From: Luscinia megarhynchos
Lineage: Eukaryota > Chordata > Aves > Passeriformes > Turdidae
Direction of reading: 5' to 3'
Assembly (NCBI GenBank): GCA_034336665.1
Contig: CM067569.1
Span: forward strand, 24,959,320-25,023,319
DNA: 64,000 nucleotides
The position numbers and the translations under genes were made by a program. Of the stretch, positions 1 through 10,820 are shown piece after piece. The notes beneath the pieces were generated by a model. That model was not told where the DNA came from. It was given only the letters and a program-made list of their open reading frames with translations, and did no database searches. Each line of letters starts with the position of its first letter. The stretch's first letter is position 1.

Positions 1-784
1 GGCTCTGGCAATCTAAGATGTTCACTGAAAAGAGGTTGTAATGATTTAGCATGGCTCTGAGTCACAACAGGTGAAAATCAAATCCCCACTTGGATCTACA
101 GCTTTCCACTTTTATATTAGTGATAAAACTGGCACCCACATTTCAGTATTTCTTTCTTCAGCAGACTACAGCTCTGTACTACTTCAGTATTTTTAAGGAG
201 ATGTTTGCACCATGTTCCTTGTACTTCAGTGGCTGCTTCTAGGTCTTTTATTTCTTTTGTGCCTCTCAAAAATCACTGTCCCACACCTCCACCATCATTG
301 ATAATCTGTTCCTTCTGGATGGACACCTTGTGCACTGGCAGTGGGAGACTAAAATGCAGTGTGGCTTCTGCTGTCCTGGCAATTTATGGGCACAACAGAA
401 GGATCAGAATTCATGATCCCTATCCCACTGTCACAGAGAAAATCCATTTGTCCCGCAGTGCTTCAGAATGTGATTGACAGGACGATGAAAGGTGTTGAAT
501 TGATTTTGTAGTGTGCAATAAAGTCATGTCAGAGTGACAACCATGTTCTGCTATGGTATCTGGACTCTAAGAGCAGCAAACCCCATCCCACCCCAGCTCA
601 CCTCCAGCAGGCATTATCCCTGCTCCCACTGCACTGTGAGCTGAAGGGACAGATCAGGTCAGAAGGTTTAGATCTAAAGACATTTGTTCCAGCTCCTGCC
701 CACAGTAATGGACCACAGGACAGCCCTGGCTTTTGGGGACATCTGTCAAGTCACCTAAATGCTGCATTTGGAACTTTGTTTCAT
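1..784. other. Non-coding flank, no gene seen
   Basis: Mixed AT-rich sequence without a convincing exon. The longest open frame, about 90 codons on the plus strand from 205, has no recognisable domain and does not start at a clear ATG with good context. I see no repeat that I can name until the CR1 body begins near 785. Confidence 0.5.
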
Positions 785-1272
785 TCCACCTGTATCCAGT
801 TCTGGCCCCCTCACTGCAAGAAGGACATGGAAGTGCTGGAGTGTGTCCAGAGAAAGGGAAGGGAGATGGTGAAGAGTCCTGTGAGGAGCAGCTGAGGAAG
901 CTGGGGGTGTTCAGCCTGGAGAAAAGGAGGCTCAGGGGAGACCTTATCACTCTGTAGAACTGCCTGGAAGGAGGGTGTAGCCAGGGGGTCAGTCTCTTCT
1001 CCCAGGCAGCCACTGACAGGATGAGGGGGATGTTCTCAAGCTACATCTGGGCAAGCTGGACATCAGGAGGAATTTCTTCACTCACTGAAAGGGTGATCAG
1101 GCATTGGAATGGGCTGCTCAGGGGGTGGCAGAGTCACTGTCCCTGGAAGTGCTCAAGAAATGACTGGATGTGGCTGGCACTCAGTGCCATGCTTTATTTG
1201 ACAAGGTAGTGTTTGGCCAAAGGTTGGACTTGATCATCTTGGAGGTCTTTTCCAACCTCAACGATTCTGTAA
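785..1272 (+). mobile_element. CR1 LINE, 3' fragment (plus strand)
   Basis: This is the last roughly 490 bp of a chicken-repeat-1 non-LTR retrotransposon, truncated at its 5' end as nearly all CR1 copies are. The order of landmarks matches the CR1 3' portion: a 'ctgtatccagttctgg' segment near 790, 'ttcagcctggagaaaaggag' near 911, 'aatttcttcactcactgaaa' near 1071, and the terminal 'ggttggacttgatcatcttg' followed by a 'ccaacctcaacgattctgta' tail near 1251-1272. The piece covers the end of ORF2 and the short 3' UTR. Open frames across it on both strands are broken fragments and not host genes. Divergence from the remembered consensus suggests an old copy. The subfamily is uncertain, with CR1-F-like as my best guess. 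Confidence 0.9.
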
Positions 1273-2985
1273 TTTGTATTTGTTTTCTTTTGTATGCATT
1301 TGTATCTTCATCTTATTTCTTATTGATTCATCTCTTAAATCCACTACAAGTGTCAGAAAATGTTGACAGTACTGATGGAAGAAAATACCTATTTAATTTT
1401 CTTTTTCCCTTTCCCTTCCCTTATTCCTTTCCTTCATCTTCACATGTGCTTTATTGCTCCCTTTTCGCCTAAGCTGTGTTAATTTTATTCATCAATAGAG
1501 GCAATGCTGCAAACAGATTTTTCAGGCAGCTGTAGGGAATGCTGAAGAAAATGAGGAATTTTCCTCTGTAAATCCCACTATAATGCTGCACAGGGTTGTC
1601 TCTCTTCGCCCTGTTTTCTCCTACTGTAAAAAGCCATCCTTCCATTTTTAAATCATTTTTGTTATGTATGCATTTGGCTCCAGACAACTTTATATATTCT
1701 CTTTGCAAGAAATTGCACAGAGTTAACATTTACATTTACCTTTTGAGGTGCAGCAGTGGTAATCTTTTGATTAATGTTAAACCTAGCAGTTTAAATCATG
1801 CTTCTTTCCCCATTATGTTATCCAAGAAACAATGCTGAAGAAGAAGTACATTATTCAGGCAGGAAACTCCCAAAATTAGTAGTGTGAGGTGGCTGCAATT
1901 TTCCTGAGACTTCTAAAAGTTTGGGGATTTTTTTAATAACAAGTGTACAAGTGCCTGTCATCTCTGTTGAATTCTACCTCAGGTCTTCTAACCAGTTTCC
2001 CTTTCTTTTTTGAAGTTTCTCTCAGCTTTCTGTGAGAAATGCATTTTGAGATTAAATTGCCATGTTTAGACAGGATGAATGTGCTCAAGGTAGGGGGCTT
2101 TAGGTTAGGTGGTGTGAAGAGACAGGAATGATCCCACTCTGTTGTGATCAGCAGCTGTAAAGTCCTGCTGCACTTGCAGCCTGCATTATCAGTTTTGAGA
2201 TCTGAAACTATTTTTATAATAATGGACTTACCTATATAAGATACTATGTTTGGCACAGGTAAAATTGGATGAAATGACAGGGTTGCTGTGGTATGCTGGA
2301 AGTCAAACTCATTCAGTGGTCCCATTTGACTTTAGTATTTATGGATCTTTCTGCTAGTTTTGTTTTTTGTTTTTTCTTTTTTTTTTTCATCAAATATCAA
2401 ACTTCATTGCAAGCACAAAAATCCAACTTAATTATTTTCAGCTCCTGAGGTTTCAAACCCATTAAACAGCAGAGAGGCTCAGTAATTGTTTTATTACTAC
2501 TGCTGAAAGTGTAATAATACTGGTGGCAACAGAGGACAGTGAGCAAAACAAGGAGTGAAATGTAAAGGCATAAATAGAATCATTAAAGCTGTTTCACACG
2601 AGATAAACACCAGTGTCAGGTTAATACTTCAAACCACTGACAGTAGGTTTAATTAACTCTTTCTTTCATTTCCCTCCTCAAGAAACTAGCTGTAGCAATA
2701 TTTGGCTTTCTCAGAAGTGCAAGGCTTTCTGTATTGCTTCCTTTCCTCTCAAATCAGTCACCAGCTAGAAAGAAGTTAACAACTGCAAGAGAGCAGGTGC
2801 TTTCTGAGTTCCTGGTGACAGAGAGGTTGTCTATTTTCGTTCTGTCCTGGCCCAGTTCTGTTCTGTTTTCTCTCCAAGAGCAGTAGATGGGACATGCACA
2901 GCGCCAGGTGGCTCCTGGCAGGGCAGGGATTGTCCTGCTGCACACACCCCAGCGGGGTCTGTAAATGGGCTGGCTGCACCACCTA
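1273..2985. other. Non-coding interval, no gene seen
   Basis: Contains pyrimidine-rich tracts around 1390-1440 and 2355-2390. The minus-strand open frame at 1933-2325 (about 130 codons) has no recognisable domain and is probably chance. Nothing else is supported. Confidence 0.5.
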
Positions 2986-3561
2986 ATTAGTGGCTTGTCT
3001 GCATTTTCCTCTGCCTTCACTCAGAGTAAGGATTAAAACACGAAGGAGACGAATTTCTCATGTTCAGACTTGGTTGTTTATTAAATCTTACCTAAAGTAC
3101 ACAGAGTTCTGCAACACTTCTAGCTACCAGCTAAAAGTGAGCAAAATGGAGAGTGAACCTAGCTGGTTACAAGGTCTTTTAAAGCTAAACAGTCCAATAA
3201 AGAGCTAACACATATTATTTATACTTTTGACTCAATAACCAAACTCCTGTGACCTGCAGTGCAGCACTAGCTATCCAACCAAAAAGTACTACCTGAAAGC
3301 ACAAAGAAGAAGGAAGAAGACAGAAAAAGACAACACTCCAGAACCTCCATCTTGTCCCATACCTATTACTATATTCTAAAACCTCTCAAATTCAAAATCC
3401 TTCACCTAGTGAAATCACACACTTCTATTCAACTACATATCCATGATTCCAATTCCATCACTCAAATTTGGAAGCCTTCTCCAGGGCCTCAAGGCAAAAG
3501 CAGTGTTCCCCTGGGGGTCAGTGTCAGAAAGCTAAAACTCCCAGGCTTCTGGGTTCCAACA
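2986..3561 (-). mobile_element. Solo LTR of an endogenous retrovirus, copy 1
   Basis: A block of about 576 bp that aligns along its whole length with the block at 22152-22731 and is best read on the minus strand. Read that way it begins TGTTGGAAC, has a TATA-like TATAAATA at 3216-3223 and an AATAAA polyadenylation signal at 3077-3082, about 140 bp downstream, which is the expected U3-R-U5 order. The region on the other side of the AATAAA ends in GGCAGA and then runs on for some 26 bp of sequence still shared by both copies. No gag, pol or env reading frame lies beside it, so it is a solo LTR left by recombination. I cannot see a clean target-site duplication. The retroviral class is not determined here. 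Confidence 0.75.
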
Positions 3562-5387
3562 GGTGTCCCCAGGAAGAAAGCCTGAACCATGTCCTGGCAT
3601 GGCAGGGGCCTGTGTCTCATGGCCTGAATGGTGCCCTGGAGTTTTATGGGATAATTTCTTGTCTATTAGGTATTCAGTGTATTAGATATGACACAGTAGT
3701 GATTGTAAAGTTGTGAGGATGTGGTTGTGAGGAAGTCAGAGTTTATAGGTTTATAGTTTAGGAACTGAAGAAAGGCTATTCTGCTCAAAGACCATGTCAT
3801 TTTCTATTTATGTGCGGATGCCCATTTAAATATATTATTTTCCTAGAACCTTGTCTCAAATGTGATTCATAAAGCTGTGGTTGTATTTCTGTTTTGAGTG
3901 TGGTTTTTGGTTTCTTTAGGATCTGGAACTTTTATGGTGTCACACATGCACATGTATGTGTATACAGCACACAGTTTCATAGGATTTTTGAGTTTCATGA
4001 CAGAAATGGTAATGTTTGCTACTTAGGAAAAAACTTGAGCCTTTCCATTGCAAAAGTTGGAAACAGAGAGTTATGTATCTCATTTTCTGTTACCATCACA
4101 CACCTTGTGCTCTTGTACATCTTGATGCATTGATCCTGTCCCATAAACCTCCAATATCTCTACAACACAAAAAATCATTTTCTACATGATTTTAAGCACT
4201 GTGTGGCTCCAGGCTAAAAGTTTCCTTATAAATCAACAATTTACTCGGCTTTTACTTCGGTTGCTTCACCTTGTGGATCCTGGTATTGTTCTCTGTGTAA
4301 CCTACAGATCACTTGGATGATGCAGATTTTGCTAAACATTGCCCAGCATTGCTAGTGCCCCAAGGAACAAGAACATGTTTCTCAAACACACACCATTAAT
4401 GTGAAAAGGTTGGGATAGACATGAGGAGAAACAGAAAGGAAAAGCCATACAGACTTTGCTGAGTATAAGTGAAAATTGAGATTTTGTCTAACATCCACTT
4501 CAGAAGTGTCATTCAGAACTGCTCAAGAGTGTACTCTTTGCTCTCAGAAGTGTTTCCCATTGGACAGTTGTTAGTTTACTCACACAGATTGTCCTTAACA
4601 CAGCATTCTTTAACAAGCCAACAACTCAGTAATGAAATTGCCTCAAACCCTGAAGAGAATACATGTCTAGCATACTTAGCTTCCTCATAATTTTTGATAT
4701 TTGAATTACAGTCAAAGGGACACAAACAAGCAAGCTGATATTGAGTGAAAAGACTTTTCACATGTTCATGAAATGAAGGAGAAAAAGTATTTTCCTGTTG
4801 GTTCAGTTTTGAAAGACATCAGTTTTCACAAATCCAGATCATTTGACAAAGCTTGAGTATGGCAAAAGCTACTTTGTGATGAACACAGTATTGTTTCTAC
4901 TTTGTTTGAGGAAGAAAGAACTAAAATGATGCCTTGGAATCTGAATCATCTGTGTTTTATTTCAGAGAAAATACAGACCACTGTATTAAATAAATACAGA
5001 AATAATACAGATTGTAATGGAAAATTAGTTAGTCCTAACAAAATAATTAAACAGCAACCTAAAATTCCTGATTATATTTCAAAGAATAGTCTGTTCAAAC
5101 TCAGCAGTGATTGAAATTGGACATATTATCTTGTATTTATATTAGATTCTGACACTATTTCCACACATATATACAGAGATACACTACACATTTGTTACAT
5201 TATTCCTTTATTTTTTAATTGGATGTACTCTTCACTAGTGTAGGTAGTCAAACATTCAAATTCTACTGGGCTGAAAATGCTAAAAGAGTGTGGTAAAGTT
5301 TGTTGAAAAATGCAAGAACTGAGGGTAAAGAAAGCAATTCTTATGCACAAATACATTCATTGCTAACTTACAGAGTGCTCAAAGATG
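3562..5387. other. Non-coding interval, no gene seen
   Basis: AT-rich, with stop codons frequent in all frames. Open frames here (for example about 79 codons at 3894-4133 and about 70 at 4902-5114, both plus strand) show no domain, no ATG in good context and no flanking splice-site pair that I trust. Confidence 0.5.
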
Positions 5388-5595
5388 CCAGGGAAGAGTT
5401 TTTCACCCAGAGGGTGTTTGGGCACTGAACAGCTCCCCAGGGCAGTGGTCACAGCTCCAAGGCTGAGTCCAGAAGTGTCTGGACACCTCTCAGGCACGGG
5501 GTGTGGCTCTTGGGGCTGGTGCTGTGCAGGGCCAGGTGCTGGACTCGATGATCCTGATGGGTCCCTTCCAATTCGGAATATTCCATGATCTTAGA
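5388..5595 (+). mobile_element. CR1 LINE 3' end (plus strand)
   Basis: About 208 bp of CR1 3' terminus. Diagnostic stretches are 'tttttcacccagagggtgtt' at about 5399, 'ccccagggcagtggtcacag' at about 5435, 'gtgctggactcgatgatcct' at about 5535 and 'gggtcccttccaattcggaa' at about 5559. It ends in a short 'attccatgatc' tail, the degenerate form of the CR1 terminal octamer repeat. It belongs to a different CR1 subfamily from the copy at 785-1272, because the internal wording differs. It retains several CpGs, consistent with a somewhat younger insertion. Confidence 0.9.
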
Positions 5596-8500
5596 ATTCT
5601 AAGACTTCTCCTCTTAAAGAGAAATGCTCTCCTCAAAAGGTAATGTCTAAGGGTTGGATGCCTGTTTTGTATCACAAACATGCCTTATTTTAACCCCTAT
5701 AAACATCCTCAGTCTTAAACTAAGATTAGATTTGATCTTAATTGATGACAGCGTTACAAGAAGGTCATGGAAAACAGCATACAAGTGTGCAAAGTGTTCC
5801 CTTTTCTAAAAACAGGGCTTGTGTAAATTCAACTCAAAATACCATCTTAATTATGACTAACAGAACTGTTCAAAGTGTTACTTGTAGGTGCAGTTGGCTT
5901 AGCTTATAACAAAGCACTGTGCAGTGGGGAGGAGGTAACAACTCTGCTCAGGGTGCAGGGAACAGATCTACAGCTGGAGCTACAGTGACATTAATAGAGA
6001 GCTATGAAAGTGTGTTTGCTTCAAAGGAGATGAAACAATCCATTTTTGCAGGCCTCTGTGCAGAATATGGCTTATCAAGTAGTTGGGATGGATTTGATAC
6101 CTTTCTAGAGGTTGTTATCAAGAGCTTGTTCATTCCTGATATGGGAAACCTTGTTGATTTGTTTAGAGCTCTTCACCTTTGAGTGCAGCTTTATGTTCAA
6201 ATGAAATTTACAGAAATACCAGGGAACTGAAGAACCTTCTATTCAAGCTGATTTTTTGAGGGAGAGACCTTGGCTGAACACTTTTCTTTTAAAATGAAAT
6301 CAGTTATAAGACTGAATCACTTAACTAACCATAACTCCTGCCTGTCCTGAATTCAGTTCCTAGAGGTGAAATTCCAAGAGGGATGCAAAACTCGGAGCTG
6401 AGAGGATCCCTGGCCACCCATCAGAGCAGCTGCCTGACTCTACTTTCAGCTGTTTGTGGCTGGTTTAGTCTCTAGGCTCAAGCAGAGCTCCAGAGCTGAG
6501 CACGTCTCAAGAGATGTTTCCTCCCAGTTCCAGGGCACCAGCTCTGTATCTTACTGCTCCCTGGACGTGTTTCTTTGGCAGTAGATTCTCTATTTCGAGT
6601 AAAATAGGTAGGACAGTAGGCAGCCTTGTGCTGATTTTCCTTGTGCTGTCCTCCACTACTGAGCTCAGCAGCAATGAATGACCCAAGGGTCTGATCATAG
6701 AGAAATAACATTGGAAGTGTTTGTTTGTCTATTTTGGTGAAAATACTATGCCAGAAGTGAAGCTTCACAGAAAGAGCATGCCACTCACAAGTCTTACCAG
6801 CTGGACCACAGCCAGACCATTTTTCTGTCAGTGATACTAAATGCCATACGTTTCCTCAATAATTCATCTTGCAACAAAAAGACTCAAGTTAAAGCATGTG
6901 TTCCTGCTTTACAAACAGCTCCTTGGACATGTGCTGACTTTGCAGCTGCTTCCTGCAGTCTTTGACTTCTGTAATTAGAGCAACTGGCCAGCCCAGCTAA
7001 TGATATTAAACTGACTGGTCTAGAATGTCATTTATCTCAAGGGTTTAATTTGCTGAGTACAGGGCAGCACAATACAAGGTTTGCATGTGTTATGGCTGCA
7101 GCTTGATTTTTTTAGCTCTTGTTGCTAAGTTACAATAAACTGTTATCACAGTAAATTGTCAGCATTTAAATGGACTAAGATTCCACCTGAAAGGAGCCAC
7201 CCAGATGAGAATTGATAATATACTGATGTTTCAGAAGAAAGGAAAATAACACAGAAATGCCCAACAGGATAATTTTGTATTCTAGACATTAGCCAGACAG
7301 GCTCAAAAATAGCTGCTCAGACCCCAGAGACTATGACATGTGCTTCACTAGCAAGTGACTAAGAGCTGGTGTACAATCAATAGGTATTAATTTAAAAATA
7401 AGTTACATTAATATTATCAACTGTTAATAGAATCACAATGACCTATTGTCTGAACTGTACTTTAAAATTACTTTCCCTGGAAATAATCTGATACCCTTGC
7501 AGTCAGGTACCATACCTAAATGCTGAGAGAAAGAAGCATATATGAAAAAAAAGTATGAAAGTCTCTACATTTACCTAAATGACTAGAAATAATCTTAAAA
7601 TGTAGTGTTGGTAAATGATTTTCACTTTTACAAGGGGAAATTTGTACTATATTCTGATGGAAAATTATGTAGAATCCATGCTGACACATCCAGATGTTGT
7701 CCTACCTCTTCCTGAAGCTCTGTATTAAATCTCTGAAAATTCTTTGAAAGAAGAACCTTTTTACCCCTAATCCATTTTAAAGAGTGCACGGAGGGGGTAG
7801 GAGCTAAGGGGAATGCTTACTGGTGCCATGTTTGAGTTCACTCCAAAAATATTCATGATGGGTCAATGGATTGTGGGTCTTGGTGGCTACTGGGCAGCTG
7901 AGTGGTGGTTTTTTTGTTAATTGCTGATACCTGTTTGGTCACCCCCACGGGTGTGATCAATGTGAGAACTGTCATCTGCCTTGAGCAGAGAGTCCCTTTC
8001 ATGGCAGTAATGTCAGGGCAGTTTTAAAAAAAGGGTTTAAAAGTCAACTCTTAATAAACACATTGCCAGCAAACAGAAGGTCCAAACAAATAGGACGTGT
8101 AGGATGTTGCAGAGAAACACCATACTAACAAGTAGGAAACACAGATAAATTCAGTTGCAATTGTGACACTTTCCACAGTACCAAATGTCTTTCACTGCAG
8201 TTGCACCATTAAAATCCAAAGGAAAGATTGTGGGATTCTGCAATGTGCACTAGCTGGTCTGATACTCTGTTTATAGGTCTAGAAAAATATGATCCTGGGT
8301 TAATTTAAAAGGTGTCACCCTCCAAAGAAAGCCATTTGCTAAAAAGCATTGGATTGACAGAAATGAAGCTGTAGACATTCAGTGAAAGATTTCCATTAAA
8401 ATCACAACTAAAAGCTGTCAATCAGCCCCAGCAGCAACCTGCTTAGACAACTCTGCTAGCAATGCTGTACCTCCTCGGAAAATGGAAGAATATTTTGCCA

Positions 8501-8959
8501 GGATTTCAGAACGGGGAGAAGCAGCTTCTGCCTTTACTTTAAATTGCTGTGCCAGAGACATTTACTGTCCTTGCAAAAACCCTCCTGCAGCGCTGAATTT
8601 TTGATTCACAGCAGAAAAAGCAGAGAGGAATGCAGACAGAATATGTAGTGCAGCACTGCCTGTGCCTCAGCAGACTTGCTCTGCTGCTTCCAGTACTTTT
8701 GAAAAGCCCGAAAATGCATCGCATCTATAGGAGAGCCCCTCAGAGAGAGGGGGAACGGCAGGGAAGCGTTTCTGCGGGCTGTGGAATTCCAACTCATTAA
8801 AGTGATGGACCAGCCGCTGTGGGAACGAGCCCACACGGAGCCCATGGCAGACGGAGCCGGGCACGCTCCATTCCAGCCGCGCAGCACAAAAGCCTCGTCC
8901 TTAACAACCCCGGGAAGCTGCTCGCATCCACGGGAGCAGGTGGCAGTGCAGCCGCAAAA
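5596..8959. other. Non-coding interval downstream of the candidate exon
   Basis: If the minus-strand exon at 9136-9220 is real, this stretch would be in its first intron. It contains a weak open frame at 5919-6182 (listed separately), an ATTA-containing segment at 6950-7110 (ctaatgatattaaac, tttaatttgctgag) that could be a conserved regulatory element, and otherwise AT-rich sequence. I did not find a second exon with matching splice sites. Confidence 0.4.
5919..6182 (+). other. Weak open reading frame, 87 codons
   Basis: An open frame with no ATG at its left edge (it opens with GTG) that closes at a TGA at 6180-6182. The last 60 or so codons read as a balanced, protein-like peptide containing SYESVFASKEMKQSIFAGLC and ending DMGNLVDLFRALHL, with little of the low-complexity bias seen in chance frames nearby. 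I recognise no family. A CTACAG that could act as a splice acceptor lies at about 5979, but there is no strong pyrimidine tract. It could be a decayed pseudogene exon or simple chance. Confidence 0.15.
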
Positions 8960-9135
8960 GTTGCATTCAGGGGAGAAAAGGCAGCGCCTAGGCTGTATTA
9001 CGAGCTGCCGTGTCCCCCCGGGGTAGCTGGGGGAACACACAGAAGGACACGCTGCCGGCATGCAGTGCCAGGTGCTCAGACACCCTCGGGAGCCTTGCGT
9101 GGCTGCCGGGTGAAAAAGACACTTCAATCTCTTAC

Positions 9136-9220
9136 CTTGGTCTAGTCCAGTGTAGCTTTTTGGTTGTTCTCCGTCCACGGCGAGGAAAAGAGAGCTGAAT
9201 GGCAGCCGCCAGTGAGTCAT
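9136..9220 (-). CDS. Candidate first coding exon of an unrecognised gene
   Basis: Read leftward from an ATG at 9220-9218, with A at -3, the frame gives 28 codons beginning MTHWRLPFSSLFLAV and ending TGLDQ. It then carries one base of a split codon before GTAAGAG, a strong splice-donor match, so the intron would start at 9135. The N-terminus has a basic start (HWR), a short hydrophobic core (LPFSSLFLAV) and a polar stretch after it, which could be a signal peptide with cleavage near VDG. An exon coding a signal peptide and ending in phase 1 is common in secreted and cell-surface modular proteins. The same frame has no stop before the island upstream, so translation might start earlier from a non-ATG codon. 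I do not recognise the protein and found no second exon. It could also be untranslated leader or an alternative first exon. Confidence 0.35.
9213..9219. promoter_or_regulatory. AP-1 consensus site overlapping the candidate start codon
   Basis: TGAGTCA (plus strand), equal to TGACTCA on the minus strand, is the consensus bound by Fos/Jun dimers. It overlaps the ATG of the candidate exon, whose first codons are ATG ACT CAC. A 7-bp match can be chance, but its location inside an open CpG island raises its plausibility. Confidence 0.3.
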
Positions 9221-9695
9221 CCTAAGGCCGAGGGGCTCACTCCTCGCACGGGCCGCGGGCTGCCTGCGCCGAGTGACAGCCGCGGGCGGGCGGGCAGCGG
9301 CGCCGGGCGCGTCCCATCGCGCAGCCTGCGGGGGGGCGGCAGCGGGGGCACGGCCGGGGAGCGCCGGCAGGGGAGCGCGGTGTGCAATGCACAGTGTACA
9401 GTATGCAATATACCGTGCGCCTGCGGGCTGCCCTGCCCCGCCTGCTGCCCGCCCCGCAGCGCGCTGCCCCAAAGTTTCTTCCTAATATGTGAGGCGCTCC
9501 CCGATTTTAGAGCCCCCCGCCCCTGCCTCCTCGGTAGTCCGCGCTCGGAGGGACTCCGGCATTTGGGCGATCACGCCGTCATCTCTGCTGTGGGGGCTGG
9601 CGAGGATTTCGGCGATCACATTGCCATCTCCCTCCTGCAGGATGCTCTACGCAGAGTATGTTCAGTACAGGAGCTCTGGCTGTGGCTGTGTGAAA
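9221..9695 (-). other. Predicted 5' leader with several upstream ORFs
   Basis: If transcription starts about 28 bases after the TATA box at 9721-9727, the leader is about 475 nt. In it I count at least four upstream ATGs: two three-codon ORFs (ATG-N6-TGA) inside the repeated boxes at 9611-9630 and 9566-9585, a 26-codon ORF starting in 'aaATGccggagtcc' near 9564, and a 26-codon arginine-rich ORF starting in 'gcgATGggacgc' near 9323 that closes a little over 15 bases before the main ATG. Such a leader would be expected to lower translation from the main ATG. This all depends on the inferred start site. Confidence 0.3.
9566..9630. repeat. Two 20-bp boxes, 45 bp apart
   Basis: The boxes at 9566-9585 and 9611-9630 share ggcgatcac and atctc at their ends and agree at 16 of 20 positions. 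On the minus strand both read GAGATG, then six bases, then TGATCGCC, so each contains a minimal three-codon ORF. The similarity may be a partial local duplication, or a paired binding site for a factor reading GTGATCGCC. Confidence 0.55.
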
Positions 9696-9720
9696 AGCAG
9701 CACTTGGCTTCTTGCAGCAA

Positions 9721-9727
9721 TTTTATA
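9721..9727 (-). promoter_or_regulatory. TATA box (minus strand)
   Basis: The plus strand reads ttttata inside caattttataggc, so the minus strand reads CCTATAAAATTG, a close TATA-box match at the right edge of the CpG-rich region. It would place a start site near 9692-9697. A weaker TATA-like GGTATATTG on the same strand near 9405-9413 is an alternative that would give a shorter leader. Confidence 0.4.
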
Positions 9728-10820
9728 GGCTGCTCGTCTGGGAGGGGGAAACCAAGGGCAAGGGCGGTAATTCTGGCATCAGAGGGGGGAAAAGAATAGG
9801 AAAAGCAATTTAGAGCCGCAAAATTGTACATCAGACAAGTTGGGGAGAGAAACATTTTCTGGTTACTCCTAACAAACAAGGTTGGGGTAGTTGCCGAGTC
9901 TCTGGTTTATCATCTCAGCACACGTCTCTGCAGATGAGAAATCGGTGCTAGAAACAGAGCCCCTCCTGGGGATTCCCAAAATAATTTTCAAGAGGAAAAA
10001 GGAAGCTGTTATAGTGGGCTGCTTGCACCAAATGACAAAGGTTTCTCTGGGCAAACACTGCTAGTTTCTAACCACCATAAGTCTCCAAAGTGTGGTTTAA
10101 TAATTTCATTACGCTCACACCCCTCGTATGCACAAGTTTCTTTATACAAATATTTTTTTAGGAAGCACAGAAGTTGGTGAGGGCTGTAAATACTTTAGTG
10201 TCACTAGGGAAGTGGAAGAAATGTTTAGGTTCTCACTGTTGACTAACTATTTTGCTAAATCTGGAAGGCTTTTATGGGCTTATGAATGGCCTTTATTAAA
10301 TGTTATACTACTACTTCTGTGCCAAGCTATGCTCAGATGCTCTGAATATTTGTCAAATTTCATATTTTATATTCCTGCAATATGACTGTGTGTGGATAAT
10401 CTTAATCCTGACTAATTGGCACAAAGTTCCCCAAGAAAACTAGGAAAATAATTACACTAAAAGGTGAAAGAGCTAAGATAGGTATACATTCTTGATTAGA
10501 AAACTGAATGTAGGACAGTCCAAATGATTGCATCAGTTAAATATCCATTAGGTGTTCTCCCTGTGTTTCCCTCTGCAGAGTACAAAATGATTTGGGTTAT
10601 TTATTCTGGTCTTATTGGATAAGGATGGTCCTGTGAGAATGAGATATGAGTCCTCCAGATTTTTTTTTTTTCATTTGATTTAATTATATATATAATTCTG
10701 ACTGTGCTAAAGGTACTAGGGATTTACTGGACTCTAATTCATAATGAAGCAGAACAGCAGCCAATTTCCAAGAGCCTAGGAAATGTTTCCTTAGGCTGAT
10801 TGCAGGCAAAATCCTACTTT

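Larger units (their letters stand above)
8960..9640. promoter_or_regulatory. CpG island with candidate promoter
   Basis: This is the only extended CpG-dense, GC-rich stretch in the window. The core at 9230-9480 is extremely GC-rich, with runs such as gggcgggcgggcagcggcgc and many CpGs, in a background where CpG is nearly absent. CpG islands in birds and mammals mark promoters that stay unmethylated in the germ line. The direction is suggested by a minus-strand TATA box near 9724 and a minus-strand ATG with a downstream splice donor. I did not find an equally good plus-strand exon, but divergent transcription is possible. Confidence 0.75.

Noticed and set aside
654..1209. Open frames on both strands at 0.65-1.2 kb as host genes
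   Set aside because: They fall largely within the CR1 3' fragment.
5886..5925. Segment ggcttagcttataacaaagc looks like part of a mitochondrial tRNA (possible nuclear mitochondrial insertion)
   Set aside because: The resemblance covers about 20 bp only. I could not fold a cloverleaf and no neighbouring mitochondrial gene sequence follows.
8606..9472. 288-codon minus-strand open frame across the CpG island as a single large protein
   Set aside because: It opens with a TTG, its first part is the alanine/arginine/proline-rich translation typical of GC-rich leaders, and a strong splice donor at 9131-9136 suggests the remainder is intron. Only the 28 codons from the ATG at 9220 are kept.
9164..9799. 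211-codon plus-strand frame over the island
   Set aside because: Composition-driven open frame in GC-rich DNA. It starts without an ATG and has no domain. The TATA box and donor favour the opposite strand.
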